Positions 34,164 through 47,161 of a stretch of DNA of 64,000 bases are shown piece after piece. The position numbers and the translations under genes were made by a program. The stretch comes from CAVVYA01 sp963752345 (GTDB taxonomy: Bacteria; Pseudomonadota; Alphaproteobacteria; SMXQ01), in the NCBI GenBank assembly GCA_963752345.1, contig CAVVYA010000016.1, positions 3,547-67,546 of the forward strand, in the 5' to 3' direction. The notes beneath the pieces are model-generated. The model searched no databases. It worked only from the letters and a program-made list of their open reading frames with translations, and was not told the origin of the DNA. Position 1 is the first letter of the stretch. The number at the start of each line of letters is the position of its first letter.

Positions 34164-34751
34164 TCAGGCGGCAGTGGCGCGCATGGACGGGCGCTGGTTG
34201 ATCCGGTCGAGCCATTGAGCCAGATGGGGATGCTCGGTGCGCCATGGAATTTCAGTGAGCCGGAGATCGAGATAGGCGAGGCCGCAGGCGAGGGCGATGT
34301 CACCGAGATCGAAGCGGTTCGTGTCTGCCAGATATGCGGGCGTAAAGGTCGGCAGCACGCGGTCGATCGCCCGGCGCTGGCGCGCGATCCAATCGGGCCA
34401 TTGGCGCTCCGCCGGGCGCCGCCGTTCGATGACCGTGGCGAAGGCGGCGTCCATCAAACCTTGGGCGAGGGCGACGCGCGCCTGGACCCGCCAGCGCTCG
34501 CCCTCGATCAGCCGGCGACCGAAACCGCGCGTGGCGAGATAGACGGCGATGGTGGTGCTCTCGGTGATCAGGGCGCCGTCATCGGTGAGCAGCGCCGGGA
34601 CCTTGCCCAGCGGATTGACGGAGAGCAGCTCGGGCGGGTCGCTCCAGGGATCGACCTCGACCATCTCGAGCCGGTCGATCAGCTCTATTTCATGCGCGAC
34701 CACGCGCACCTTGCGCGCATAGGGCGATGGCTTGTTGAAGAACAGCTTCAT
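34164..34751 (-). CDS. Glutathione S-transferase family protein
   Basis: 195 residues. N-terminal thioredoxin-like domain: MKLFFNKPSPYARKVRV with the Ser/Tyr region, NPLGKVPALLTDDG with the cis-Pro, and ESTTIAVYL, the ES pair that binds glutathione's gamma-glutamyl end. The C-terminal helical domain includes FDLGDIALACGLAYLDLR. ATG at 34751 follows AACAGGTGATGCC; the stop of the upstream MFS gene is 4 bases away, so they form an operon with the LysR gene farther upstream. Likely conjugates or isomerises a xenobiotic or ring-cleavage product. Confidence 0.92.
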   Translation of the reverse strand: MKLFFNKPSPYARKVRVVAHEIELIDRLEMVEVDPWSDPPELLSVNPLGKVPALLTDDGALITESTTIAVYLATRGFGRRLIEGERWRVQARVALAQGLMDAAFATVIERRRPAERQWPDWIARQRRAIDRVLPTFTPAYLADTNRFDLGDIALACGLAYLDLRLTEIPWRTEHPHLAQWLDRINQRPSMRATAA

Positions 34752-34755
34752 GGCA

Positions 34756-35973
34756 TCACCTGTTGCTCGGTTGCGGTCCGCGATGAAATGCATCAGCCGC
34801 GAGATCAATGATGAAGGCGAGCGCGAACGCGATCGCGCCGATGGTGAAGACCACCAGATAGAGGTCGCCGAAATTCGCGAAAATCGCGGAATAGGCGTAG
34901 GCGGCGATCGCCTGCCCGATGGCGAAGGAGGCGGTGCAGCGGCCCCAGGCGAGGGCCTGGGCGCCGTTGTTGTTCGGCGTCAGTTCGCGGGCGCGGCCAA
35001 GCGTGAGGGCGACGCTGCCCGAGATGAAGCTGCCGATGGTGAAGCTCGAGATCAGCAACGACGATGGCGCGGTCGACAGCACCGGCAGAAATACGGCGAC
35101 GGCTTGGAGGACCAGGCTGAGGCGCAGCGCCCGGCGGAAGCTGATGCGGTCGGCGATAAATCCGGCACACAGCGGTCCGATGACCGAGCCGATGCCGAAG
35201 GCGAGCCAGTAGGTGGCGCCGACCTCGACTCCCCGACCGAGTCCGCGGGCGATGAAGTCCACCAGGAAGATCACATGGGTGACCTGTCCCATCGCGGTCA
35301 GGCCATATTCCACATAGAGCGCGCGCAGAAGCCGCGCATTCTCGGGACGCGGCGCGGCCGGATGCTGTTCGTCGTGCAGCACCTCGTGAGTGTTGGGCCA
35401 CGCATTCCAGGCGAGAATCGTCAGGATGAGCGAGGCGACACCGATCCCGATCCACGCCTGCGAGACGCCGAAGCGCAGCAACAGGGGAATCAGGGAGCCC
35501 GAGGCGACGATGCCGAGGCCGACGCCGAGGAAGATGCCGCCGGCGGCCAGCCCGCGCCGCGCGGGCGGGACATGGGGCAGCACCATCGGCGCGGCCAGCA
35601 CCATGAGGAAGCCGCCCGCCGCGCCGGCGATGAAGCGCCAGGCGAAGAACCACGACGGGCTAAGGGGTTCGGCGCAGGCGAAAAAGCTGGCGGTCGCCAG
35701 CAGCATCATGCCGCGCAGCAGGGCTACGTTCGGTACACGCCGTCCGATCGGCCCGGCGGACAGCGCGCCAAGCAGGTAGCCGGCGATGTTCGCGGCGCCG
35801 AAATAGATGGTCTGGGACGGCGAAAACCATTCCGCCGCGATCTGCGCCGGAATGAGCGGCGTATAGGCGAAGCGGCCGAACCCATTGGCGATCAGGCTGG
35901 CGCACAGGCCGGCGAAAATCACGCGCAATGGGTTCGCTGTTCTGCTGGGAATGGGCGCCGGCGTGATATCCAC
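34756..35973 (-). CDS. YbfB/YjiJ-family MFS transporter
   Basis: 405 residues with about twelve membrane helices. The N-terminus LCASLIANGFGRFAYTPLIP is the YbfB/YjiJ signature, and the RR-PNVALLRGMM loop between helices 2 and 3 corresponds to the MFS motif A. The two halves are joined by a polar segment near residues 200-215 (HEVLHDEQHPAAPRPENAR). GTG start at 35973; RBS is weak (GAGGACATC). It lies 99 bases downstream of a LysR gene on the same strand and 4 bases upstream of the GST gene. Substrate unknown. Confidence 0.9.
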   Translation of the reverse strand: MDITPAPIPSRTANPLRVIFAGLCASLIANGFGRFAYTPLIPAQIAAEWFSPSQTIYFGAANIAGYLLGALSAGPIGRRVPNVALLRGMMLLATASFFACAEPLSPSWFFAWRFIAGAAGGFLMVLAAPMVLPHVPPARRGLAAGGIFLGVGLGIVASGSLIPLLLRFGVSQAWIGIGVASLILTILAWNAWPNTHEVLHDEQHPAAPRPENARLLRALYVEYGLTAMGQVTHVIFLVDFIARGLGRGVEVGATYWLAFGIGSVIGPLCAGFIADRISFRRALRLSLVLQAVAVFLPVLSTAPSSLLISSFTIGSFISGSVALTLGRARELTPNNNGAQALAWGRCTASFAIGQAIAAYAYSAIFANFGDLYLVVFTIGAIAFALAFIIDLAADAFHRGPQPSNR

Positions 35974-36072
35974 GATGTCCTCGGCCGTGTCTGGCGGAGG
36001 CAGTCTAAGTGTGGCGGCTCGCGGAAAAAAACGAATTTAACTGATAGCCGGTATCTGATCCGGCGATAACGG

Positions 36073-36960
36073 TCATTCGGCCGCTGCGCTGCGCGCGGCG
36101 GCGCCTTGCGCGCGCAGCAGAAAGGCGGCCAATGCGCTCGAAACGAAGCCGTCGCGGCGGCGGACAAACAGGGTTTCGACGGCGGATTCGGATGAGGGCA
36201 GGGCATGGACGGCGACGCGCCCGTCACGCCACACCGCGCCGATCAGCGCCTTCGGCAGCAGCGTCACGCCCAATCCCGCGCCAACGCAGCTCACGATGGA
36301 TTCGATGGTGCCGAATTCGAGCCAGCGCAGTCCGACCACGCCGCGCCGGGCGAGAATCTCCTCGAGCCGTTGGCGATAGGAGCATCCGGCGCGCAGCACG
36401 ATCAGCTTGAGGTCGGGCTTCTTCAAAACCTCTTCCAAACTCGTGACGGCTGGCGCGGTCAGCACCACCAGTTCTTCGCGCACGACAGGCTGCCACTCCA
36501 GTTCGGGATGATCGACCGGGCCGCAGACAAAGGCGCCTTCGAGACGCCGTGCCAGGACATCCTGGATAAGTTCGGCGCTCGTTCCGGTGCGCAACACGAG
36601 ATCGACCTCGGGATAGGCCGCCACGTAATCCGCCAGTAGCGGCGACAGCCGGAGCGCCGCCGTGGTTTCGAGCGAGCCGAGCAGCAGGGCGCCCTTCGGC
36701 GCGCCATCTTCCGCCACCGCGCGGCGGGCGTCCGCGATGAGCCGTTGCATCTGGAAGGCATAGGGCAGCAGCCGGCGGCCCGCGTCGGTCAGCGACACGC
36801 CGGCGCTGTGGCGCGCGAACAGCGGCGTGCGCAGTTCTTCTTCGAGGGCGCGAATGCGCGCCGTCACGTTCGATTGCACGGTGTGTAATTCGGCGGCGGC
36901 GCGATTCATGGCGCCCAATCGCGCGACGGCTTCGAAGATCCTCAGATCCGCGGCATCCAT
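36073..36960 (-). CDS. LysR-family transcriptional regulator
   Basis: 295 residues. The winged helix-turn-helix occupies residues 1-60 (DLRIFEAVARLGAMNRAAAE, VQSNVTARIRALEEEL), followed by the LysR effector domain (about 90-290, with GALLLGSLETTAALRLSP and CVGAGLGVTLLPKALI). It lies just upstream of the MFS transporter and GST genes on the same strand and may control them, although LysR genes more often lie divergent from their targets. ATG at 36960; no strong RBS (AACATTGCGGC). Confidence 0.93.
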   Translation of the reverse strand: MDAADLRIFEAVARLGAMNRAAAELHTVQSNVTARIRALEEELRTPLFARHSAGVSLTDAGRRLLPYAFQMQRLIADARRAVAEDGAPKGALLLGSLETTAALRLSPLLADYVAAYPEVDLVLRTGTSAELIQDVLARRLEGAFVCGPVDHPELEWQPVVREELVVLTAPAVTSLEEVLKKPDLKLIVLRAGCSYRQRLEEILARRGVVGLRWLEFGTIESIVSCVGAGLGVTLLPKALIGAVWRDGRVAVHALPSSESAVETLFVRRRDGFVSSALAAFLLRAQGAAARSAAAE

Positions 36961-37213
36961 GCCGCAATGTTAGCAGAAGACGCAAAAACGCCTATGGCCT
37001 TCTCGCTTCGGTGCGCTTGGCGATGCTTCTGGCGGGCAACTGAAAACAAAAGCCGGAAATCGACGGGCCATCGGCAACCTTTCTCGACTTGGCGGGTTAC
37101 TCTGGAACACCTCTAAGCTGCAAGGTGCGCCGGCCGGTCGCGACGCGAGTGAGTTGAGAATGTGGTGTGGCGCGGAGGTGATCCACCACCGTTTCTTGGA
37201 GGAATTGGATCGC

Positions 37214-38110
37214 ATGTTTATGCACAACAAACGTCTCATGTACACGGTTCGGGTTTCCGATCCGAATCCGGCGCTCGCTACTTTGATGCTCGAGCAATTC
37301 GGCGGTCCACAGGGCGAGCTTGCCGCCGCGATGCGCTATTTCACCCAGGCTCTGGCCGAGGAGGATCCCGGCCGCAAGGACATGCTGCTCGACATCGCCA
37401 CCGAGGAGATCAGCCATCTCGAGGTCATCGGCAGCATTATTGTCATGCTGAACAAGGGCGTAAAGGCCAAGATGGCCGAGGGCGCCGAGCAGGGCGAATT
37501 GATGCGCGACGTGTTCAGCGGCGGCGAGAGCCATACCACATCGTTGCTGTACGGCGGCGGCGCGCCGCTGATCAACTCGGGTGGCGTGCCCTGGACAGCC
37601 GCCTATGTCGATACCATCGGCGAACCCACGGCCGATCTTCGTTCCAATATCGCCGCCGAATTGCGCGCCAAGATCGTCTACGAGCGGCTGATCAACGTGA
37701 CCGACGATGCGGGTGTGAAGGAAGCGCTCGGCTTCCTGATGACCCGCGAAGTCGCCCATCAGAAGTCGTTCGAGAAGGCGCTCTACGCCATCGAACCCAA
37801 CTTCCCGCCGGGCAAGCTACCGCCGATGAAGGAGTTCAAGGACACCTATTACGATCTGTCCAAGGGCGAGGGCGGCGATACGAGAGGTCCCTGGAACGAG
37901 GGCGAGCAGTGGCAGTTCATCGACGATATGGAGGAGTGCGTCGCGGTCGACGGCGGCAGCGGCGAGGCCTCCGTCGGTCTCGGCAAAGATGACCAGAAAA
38001 TGCTGGCGACGGTGGCCAAGCGCACGGCTTCCCGCACCGATGTCAACCCGACCACCGGCGCCGAGCTGGGCGCCGGCAAGTCCAATGGCAGCGGTGCCGC
38101 CCGGCACTGA
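37214..38110 (+). CDS. Manganese (non-heme) catalase
   Basis: 298 residues, disproportionates hydrogen peroxide at a dimanganese site. Ligands match the known family positions: E35 in GGPQGELAAAMRYFTQ, E65 and H68 in IATEEISHLEV, E149 in AAELRAKIVYERL and H182 in REVAHQKSFEKAL. The start MFMHNKRLMYTVRV is typical; ATG at 37214 follows TTGGAGGAATTGGATCGC. It is divergent from the LysR gene and ends at a strong terminator. Peroxide defence fits the stress genes and the glycogen/trehalose locus nearby. Confidence 0.95.
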   Translation: MFMHNKRLMYTVRVSDPNPALATLMLEQFGGPQGELAAAMRYFTQALAEEDPGRKDMLLDIATEEISHLEVIGSIIVMLNKGVKAKMAEGAEQGELMRDVFSGGESHTTSLLYGGGAPLINSGGVPWTAAYVDTIGEPTADLRSNIAAELRAKIVYERLINVTDDAGVKEALGFLMTREVAHQKSFEKALYAIEPNFPPGKLPPMKEFKDTYYDLSKGEGGDTRGPWNEGEQWQFIDDMEECVAVDGGSGEASVGLGKDDQKMLATVAKRTASRTDVNPTTGAELGAGKSNGSGAARH

Positions 38111-38133
38111 ACTGGCTTCAAAGGCTGAATAGG

Positions 38134-38170
38134 AAAGCGCCGCCAGTCCGAAGACTGGCGGCGCTTTTCC
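38134..38170 (+). terminator. Terminator after Mn-catalase
   Basis: Perfect 15-bp stem (38134-38148 with 38153-38167), CGAA loop, TTTTCC tail. Confidence 0.93.
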
Positions 38171-38231
38171 GTTGGCCCGAGAGCGAAGTTGCGGAAGGGG
38201 GGACGCTGCTTCGCTCTATCGAACCCCCGGA

Positions 38232-38669
38232 TTACGGATTGCTTTGCCGCGGCGCGCGCGGCCTGCGGGCGCTGGCGCCCTGCGACTTCTCGCCGCTCTG
38301 CCGCTCGCCCTTGCCGGAAGACTGCTGCCCTTTATTGCCTGCCGGCTCACCAGCCTGGCTTTGGGCGGATTTGGATGCCGGTTGTGAGCCGGGCGCCTGC
38401 TGGGCGCGCTTGGTGGTGGATGCCGCCGCCTGGGTCATGCTCGGCGCCGCAGGATGCCCCGGCCGCCCGAGCGAGGCCGCCTCGGTCTGCCGGGAATTCT
38501 GCTCGGCGCCACGGAGATCCGCGGGGCGCGCATCCTTCGCCTTGTCGGCGCCAAGAATCTCGCGCTCGGCCCTATGCCAATGGTCCTGATCGCGTCCATG
38601 CGGCCGGCCTTCGCTCTCCCAGATCTGGTGGGCGCGCTGGGCTATATCCGCATGGGAAGGCTGATTCAT
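38232..38669 (-). CDS. DUF2934 protein with low-complexity tail
   Basis: 145 residues. The N-terminal 45 residues form a DUF2934 domain (ADIAQRAHQIWESEGRPHGRDQDHWHRAEREIL), a short helical module common in Rhizobiales and often found beside glycogen genes. The remainder is low-complexity, rich in Ala, Gln, Ser and Gly (QQAPGSQPASKSAQSQAG) with a basic C-terminus. ATG at 38669 follows GGAGGTCGCGAT. It is 34 bases after glgA on the same strand, so probably co-transcribed with it. Function unknown. Confidence 0.8.
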   Translation of the reverse strand: MNQPSHADIAQRAHQIWESEGRPHGRDQDHWHRAEREILGADKAKDARPADLRGAEQNSRQTEAASLGRPGHPAAPSMTQAAASTTKRAQQAPGSQPASKSAQSQAGEPAGNKGQQSSGKGERQSGEKSQGASARRPRAPRQSNP

Positions 38670-38703
38670 ATCGCGACCTCCGTTTGTCAAATCACCGTTC
38701 TCT

Positions 38704-40221
38704 TCACGACCCGGTCGGCCGCAGGTGCCGCACCGCCAGTTCCTGCTCGACGGCCACGTCGTTCTGGGCTTCCAGGGGAGCCAACTCTCCATAAAGCGAC
38801 AGATAGCGCTGGGCGGACCGGTTCCACCGGAAGTCCTGCCTCATGGCCCGCACCTGCATGGCGCGCCAGGCGACGGGCTTGCGATAATGGCGGCACGCAC
38901 GCTCGACAGCGTCAGACAAGCTGCTCACTTCGGCATCGTCGAACATGAAGCCGGTCGCGCCTGTCCTCAAGCCGCCGCCGGGTTCGTGGCGCACGACGGT
39001 GTCCTGCAGCCCGCCGACATTGCGCACGATAGGGATGGTGCCGTATCGCATGGCGTACATTTGGACGAGTCCGCACGGTTCGAACCGCGAGGGCGCCGCC
39101 AGTATGTCGGAACCGGCGAGAATTCGCCGCGCCAGCGACTCCTGGTAGCCCAGCCGCACGGCAACCGCGCCGGGGTGCCGCGCTTGAAGCGACATCAGCG
39201 CCTGCTCGATCGCGCCGTCGCCCTCGCCGCAAACGATCAACTGGCCGCCCTGCTCGGCGATGACCGGCATGATGGCCGGCAGCATGTCGGCCATCTTCTG
39301 CTCGGTGAGCCGGCTGATGAAGGCGATGACGGGAGCGTCGGGCGCCGCAGCTAGCCCCAGTTCCGCCTGCAGAGCCGCCTTGCAGCGGCGTTTGCCGGTC
39401 AGGTCGCGGGCGTTGAACGGGTAGGGAACGGCGACCGGATCGTCCGGAGTCCAAAGGCCGTAATCGATGCCGTTGAGAATACCGACCAAATGGTCAGCGC
39501 GCGCACTGAGGAAGCCATCGAGGCCGCAACCGAATTCGGGCGTCAGAATTTCCTGGGCATAGCTCGGGCTGACGGTGGTCAGCCGGTCGGCGAACCGAAT
39601 GCCGGCCTTGAGCATGGAGACCTTGCCGTAGAATTCCAGCGCGTCGGAGTTGAACCAACTCGCGGGAAGCCCGAGTTGCGGAAAGGTCTCCGCCGGGAAC
39701 ACCCCTTGGAAGGCGAGATTGTGAATCGTCAGCACCGAGGGCGGCCGCATGCCGCCATCGGCGGCCAGCAGCGCCGGCACGAGCCCGAGGTGCCAATCGT
39801 TCACATGGACGACGTCCGGCTTCCAATCCACAGGGGTGGCGCCGAGCGCCAGGCGGGCGACCGCATGGGACAGCGCGGCAAACCGGATGGCGTTGTCGGG
39901 CCAATCCTGGCCATTGCGGTCGAGATAGAGGCTACCGTCGCGCCTGTACAGCTGCGGACAATCGAGCAGCCAGATGGGCAGACCGGATGTGGGAAGCCGT
40001 GCTGGAATGAGGGCCGCGCCTTCGGCCCCTGGAAGATCGCCGAGCGGAATGGATTTCTGTTTCGCCGCGGCCAGGTCGAGCGCCTCGGTGTAGCCGGGCA
40101 TGATGAGGTGGATGTCTACCCCCAAGTCGGCTAGCGCCATCGGCAACGCGGCGCTCACATCAGCCAATCCCCCTGTTTTCGCCAACGGAAATACTTCGGC
40201 GGACGCAAATATCACCCTCAT
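38704..40221 (-). CDS. glgA: Glycogen synthase (ADP-glucose)
   Basis: 505-residue GT5 enzyme that adds glucose from ADP-glucose to alpha-1,4-glucan. MRVIFASAEVFPLAKTGGL carries the KTGGL motif (K15) that binds ADP-glucose; VHVNDWHLGL, PEFGCGLDG, AFISRLTEQK and PSRFEPCGLVQMYAMRYGTIP (donor-binding Glu) are standard. Length is slightly above the usual 480. ATG at 40221; upstream AGGCGGACAAGTT is a weak RBS. Divergent from the glgE operon and alone with the DUF2934 gene on its strand. No glgC is in the window, so ADP-glucose must be made elsewhere. Confidence 0.96.
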   Translation of the reverse strand: MRVIFASAEVFPLAKTGGLADVSAALPMALADLGVDIHLIMPGYTEALDLAAAKQKSIPLGDLPGAEGAALIPARLPTSGLPIWLLDCPQLYRRDGSLYLDRNGQDWPDNAIRFAALSHAVARLALGATPVDWKPDVVHVNDWHLGLVPALLAADGGMRPPSVLTIHNLAFQGVFPAETFPQLGLPASWFNSDALEFYGKVSMLKAGIRFADRLTTVSPSYAQEILTPEFGCGLDGFLSARADHLVGILNGIDYGLWTPDDPVAVPYPFNARDLTGKRRCKAALQAELGLAAAPDAPVIAFISRLTEQKMADMLPAIMPVIAEQGGQLIVCGEGDGAIEQALMSLQARHPGAVAVRLGYQESLARRILAGSDILAAPSRFEPCGLVQMYAMRYGTIPIVRNVGGLQDTVVRHEPGGGLRTGATGFMFDDAEVSSLSDAVERACRHYRKPVAWRAMQVRAMRQDFRWNRSAQRYLSLYGELAPLEAQNDVAVEQELAVRHLRPTGS

Positions 40222-40411
40222 AACTTGTCCGCCTCCAATCTGCTCGGCCGGGGTTCATCACACTTAAAATTAGTAATGCCGGCCGGGCCGATGAGTTCCG
40301 GACGTTGTGAGAAATATATGAAGGTACGCTGGAGGACAGAGCGCGCTGGCGGCAATTGCTCGCAAAATTCATTCGACAGCAAAAAGCGCTTTCTGCTCAA
40401 TCGCCTGCGCG

Positions 40412-40436
40412 GGAACCGATCGAGGCGCGCCGCGTT
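40412..40436 (+). promoter_or_regulatory. EcfG (general stress sigma) promoter motif
   Basis: GGAAC (40412-40416), 16-base spacer, CGTT (40433-40436): the consensus of the alphaproteobacterial general-stress sigma factor EcfG. It ends 76 bases before the glgE start and would drive the seven-gene operon. Confidence 0.7.
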
Positions 40437-40511
40437 TAGCCCCTGTCAATCCGCGGGAAGCTGTTGCAAAATAGCGTCCTGCTTATCCCGATTTCCGCAC
40501 CAGAGACTGCG

Positions 40512-43500
40512 ATGATATGGCGAGGAGCCATGAGGCAAGGCCCTCGTGTATATAATCTATTTCCACTTCTGGTCGGTCCGGTGGAGGCCTGGAAAGCGCA
40601 TCTGGGCCGTATCGCCGAAATGGGCTTCGATTGGCTCTTTGTAAATCCTTTTCATGAGCCGGGTTTCTCCGGCAGTCTCTACGCGGTCAAAAATTACTAC
40701 AAGCTGAACCGGTTGTTTCGCGGCGACTCCGCAAAGCCGGATGACGCGCTGCTGTCCGATTTCGTGCAAGCCGCCAGCACCCACGGCCTCTCGGTGATGA
40801 TGGATCTGGTGATCAATCACACCGCGAAGGACAGCGTACTGGCTGGGCAAAAACCGACCTGGTTTGCTCATAATCCGGACGGTTCTTTGCGTTCACCGGG
40901 TGCGGTCGATCCGACCGACCCGACCCTGTTCACCGAATGGGGTGACCTTGCCGAGATCAACTATGCGGAGCGGCCCGAGCGCGCCGAGATCGTGGCTTAC
41001 TGGCAAGACCTGGTGCGCCATTACCTCGGCCTCGGCTTTCGCGGCTTTCGCGGCGACGCCGCCTACAAGGTGCCCGCCGCGATATGGCGCGACATCATCG
41101 CCACCGCCCGCTCGACCAAGGGTGACGCGGTGTTCTTCGCCGAAACCCTGGGGTGCCGCCCCAACGAGGTCGTCGCCCTGCATGACGCGGGCTTCGATTA
41201 CATTTTCAACAGCTCGAAATGGTGGGATTTCAAGGCGCCCTGGCTATTGGAGCAATACGAGATCTTCCGCAAGATCGCGCCCTCCATCAGCTTTCCCGAA
41301 AGCCACGACACGGATCGGCTGATCGCCGATCTCGAGCGCGAGGGCGTGAACGATCCGCGCAAGGTCGAGGCGGCCTATCGCCAGCGCTATCTGTTTTCCG
41401 CCGCGTTTTCCACCGGCCTGATGATGCCCATCGGCTTCGAATTCGGCTTTCGCCGCAGGCTGGACGTGGTCAAGACACGGCCGACCGATTGGGAACAACC
41501 GGCTTTCGACCTCGGTGATTTCATCGCCGAGACGAACCGGATGAAGGCGTCGATTCCCGTGCTCAACGAGGAGGGCCCGCAGCGCCGCATCGAGGCCAAT
41601 CACCCGCAAGTCGTCGGCTTGCACCGCAGCACGGAGGCCGGCGATGCCTGGGCGCTGAGCGTGATCAATGCCGACCGCGAGCACGGCCACGCCGTTCAAG
41701 CCGTGTCCCTGGTCGGCAATGACAACCTGGGGTGCGGCGAGGAGGTCACCCCGGGCCACCACCATGTCCGCCTCGATGCAAACACCACCCTGCGGCTTCA
41801 TGCGGCGGATCTGCGTGTCTTCGCCTGCGACACCGCGGCGCCACGAGAGCGGCCGGTCAATAAGGACGCAACGGCGCCGGTCGACGATCCCGTCGCCCGC
41901 AACCTGCGCAGCAAGCGCATCATCATCCAGAACGTCCATCCGGAAGTCGACTGCGGGCGCTATCCGGTGAAGCGCGAGGTCGGCGACCTGTTCGAAGTCT
42001 GGGCGGATATCTTCAAGGAAGGCCATGACAAGCTGGCAGCCGTGGTGCGATACCGGCGGCTCGGCGAGGACAAGTGGCATGAAACGGCGATGGAGCTGAT
42101 GAATCCCGGCCTCGACCGCTGGCGCGGCTGCATCCGGCTCGAGCAGAACACCCGCTACCATTACACGATCATCGCCTGGCACGATCTCTATGCGACCTGG
42201 CTCGACGAGATCGAGAAGAAACGCCGCGCCGGCCAGGACGTGCACCTCGAGCTGATCGAGGGCCGCGCCCTCGTCGAGGCGGCGAGGGACCGCGCCACCG
42301 GCGCCGACAAGAAGCGGCTGACCATCGTGCTGGAGGATTTCGACCGCAGCGACGATCCTGAGGTGCGGTTCGGCCTGCTCGGCTCGCTGACGATGCAGAG
42401 GCTGATGAGCCGGCTGCCGGACCGGCGCAACAGCGTCACCTACGACAACGAGCTCGAAGTGGTGGTGGATCGCGTCCAGGCGCGCTACGCCGCGTGGTAT
42501 GAGATGTTCCCGCGCTCCCAGGGCAAAGATCCCGAACGCAGCGCCACGTTCAAGGAAGCGGCTCAGCGGCTCGATGAGATTCGCGGCATGGGATTCGACG
42601 TCGTCTATCTCGTGCCCATCCACCCGATCGGGCGGGCCTTCCGCAAGGGCAAGAACAACACGCTGGGCGCGGGCGACGACGATCCGGGCAGTCCCTATGC
42701 CATCGGCTCGCCCGAAGGCGGCCACGATGCCGTTCACCCCGATCTCGGCACCCTGCAGGATTTCCGCGATTTCGTCGCCGCCGCGGCCGAACGCCGCATG
42801 GAGGTGGCGCTCGACTTCGCGATTCAAAGCTCGCCCGACCATCCCTGGCTCAAAACCCATCCGGACTGGTTCGAATACCGTCCCGATGGCACGATCAAAT
42901 ATGCCGAGAATCCGCCGAAGAAGTATCAGGACATCGTCAACGTCAACTTCTTCGGCAGCCATCAGGCGGAGTTGTGGCGCGAGCTGCGCGACGTGGTGCT
43001 GTTCTGGATCGGGCAAGGCGTGCGTATCTTCCGCGTCGACAATCCCCATACCAAGCCGGTGCCGTTCTGGGAATGGCTGATACGCACGGTGCAGCTCCAG
43101 CACCCGGACGTCATTTTCCTGTCGGAATCGTTCACCCGGCCACCGATGCTGCGCATGATGGCCAAGGTCGGATTCACCCAGTCCTACACCTATTTCACCT
43201 GGCGCAATTTCAAGAGCGAGCTGATCGAGTATTTCACCGAGCTGACCCAGAGCGATTCGGCGGAATACCTGCGGCCGAATCTGTTTCCCAATACGCCCGA
43301 CATCCTGCCGAAATTTCTGCAGACCGGCGGCCGTCCTGCGTTCCAGATCCGCTTCGTGCTGGCCGCGACCTTGTCCAGCGTCTACGGCATTTATAGCGGC
43401 TTCGAGCTGTGCGAGGCGGCGGCCCTGCCCGAACTCGGAGGAATATCGCGACTCCGAAAAATACCAATACAAGGTGTGGGATTGGAACCGGCCGGGCAAC

Positions 43501-43881
43501 ATCAAGGAATACATCACCGCCATCAACCGCATTCGTGCGGAGAATCCGGCGCTGCAATATCTCCGCAACCTGCGCTTCTACGACTCGTCGGACGGCAATG
43601 TGCTGTTATACGGCAAGATGACGCCGGCACGAGACAATGCGGTGTTCGTCGCCGTCAACCTCGATCCATTTGAACCTCACGAGTTCGAATTGCGTTTACC
43701 TCTGGGCGACCTGGGCATTCCGGAGGACCGGAACTTCCTGGTGGAGGACCTGTTGAGCGGCGACAAGCATCTGTGGTGCGGAACGACTCACCGCGTGCGC
43801 CTCGACCCGCATCACAATCCGGCCATGTTCTTCCGGGTGAGCCCCTGGGAGCACGTCGAATTCCGCCAAGCGGGCATGTAG
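40512..43881 (+). CDS. glgE: Maltosyltransferase GlgE fused to an N-terminal GH13 domain, frameshifted
   Basis: GlgE transfers maltosyl from maltose-1-phosphate to alpha-glucan. The protein is about 1122 residues; residues 1-430 form a full GH13 barrel with a plausible catalytic triad (D182 in FRGDAAY, E211 in FFAETLG, D266 in ESHD), and residues about 455-1122 form GlgE proper (IIIQNVHPEVDCGRYPVKRE; nucleophile D843 in FRVDNPHTK; acid/base E872 in FLSESFTRP). One extra base at 43431 breaks the frame; without it LP is followed by NSEEYRDSEKYQYK to the usual C-terminus. Start is ATG 40512, RBS weak; 40530 is an alternative. First gene of the operon. Such fused GlgE proteins occur in rhizobia. 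Confidence 0.93.
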
Positions 43882-43890
43882 AGGGGCGAA

Positions 43891-47157
<3,267 letters not shown>

Positions 47158-47161
<4 letters not shown>

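Noticed and set aside
37105..37135. EcfG promoter for the Mn-catalase
   Set aside because: A GGAAC occurs near 37105, but no CGTT follows at 16-17 bases.
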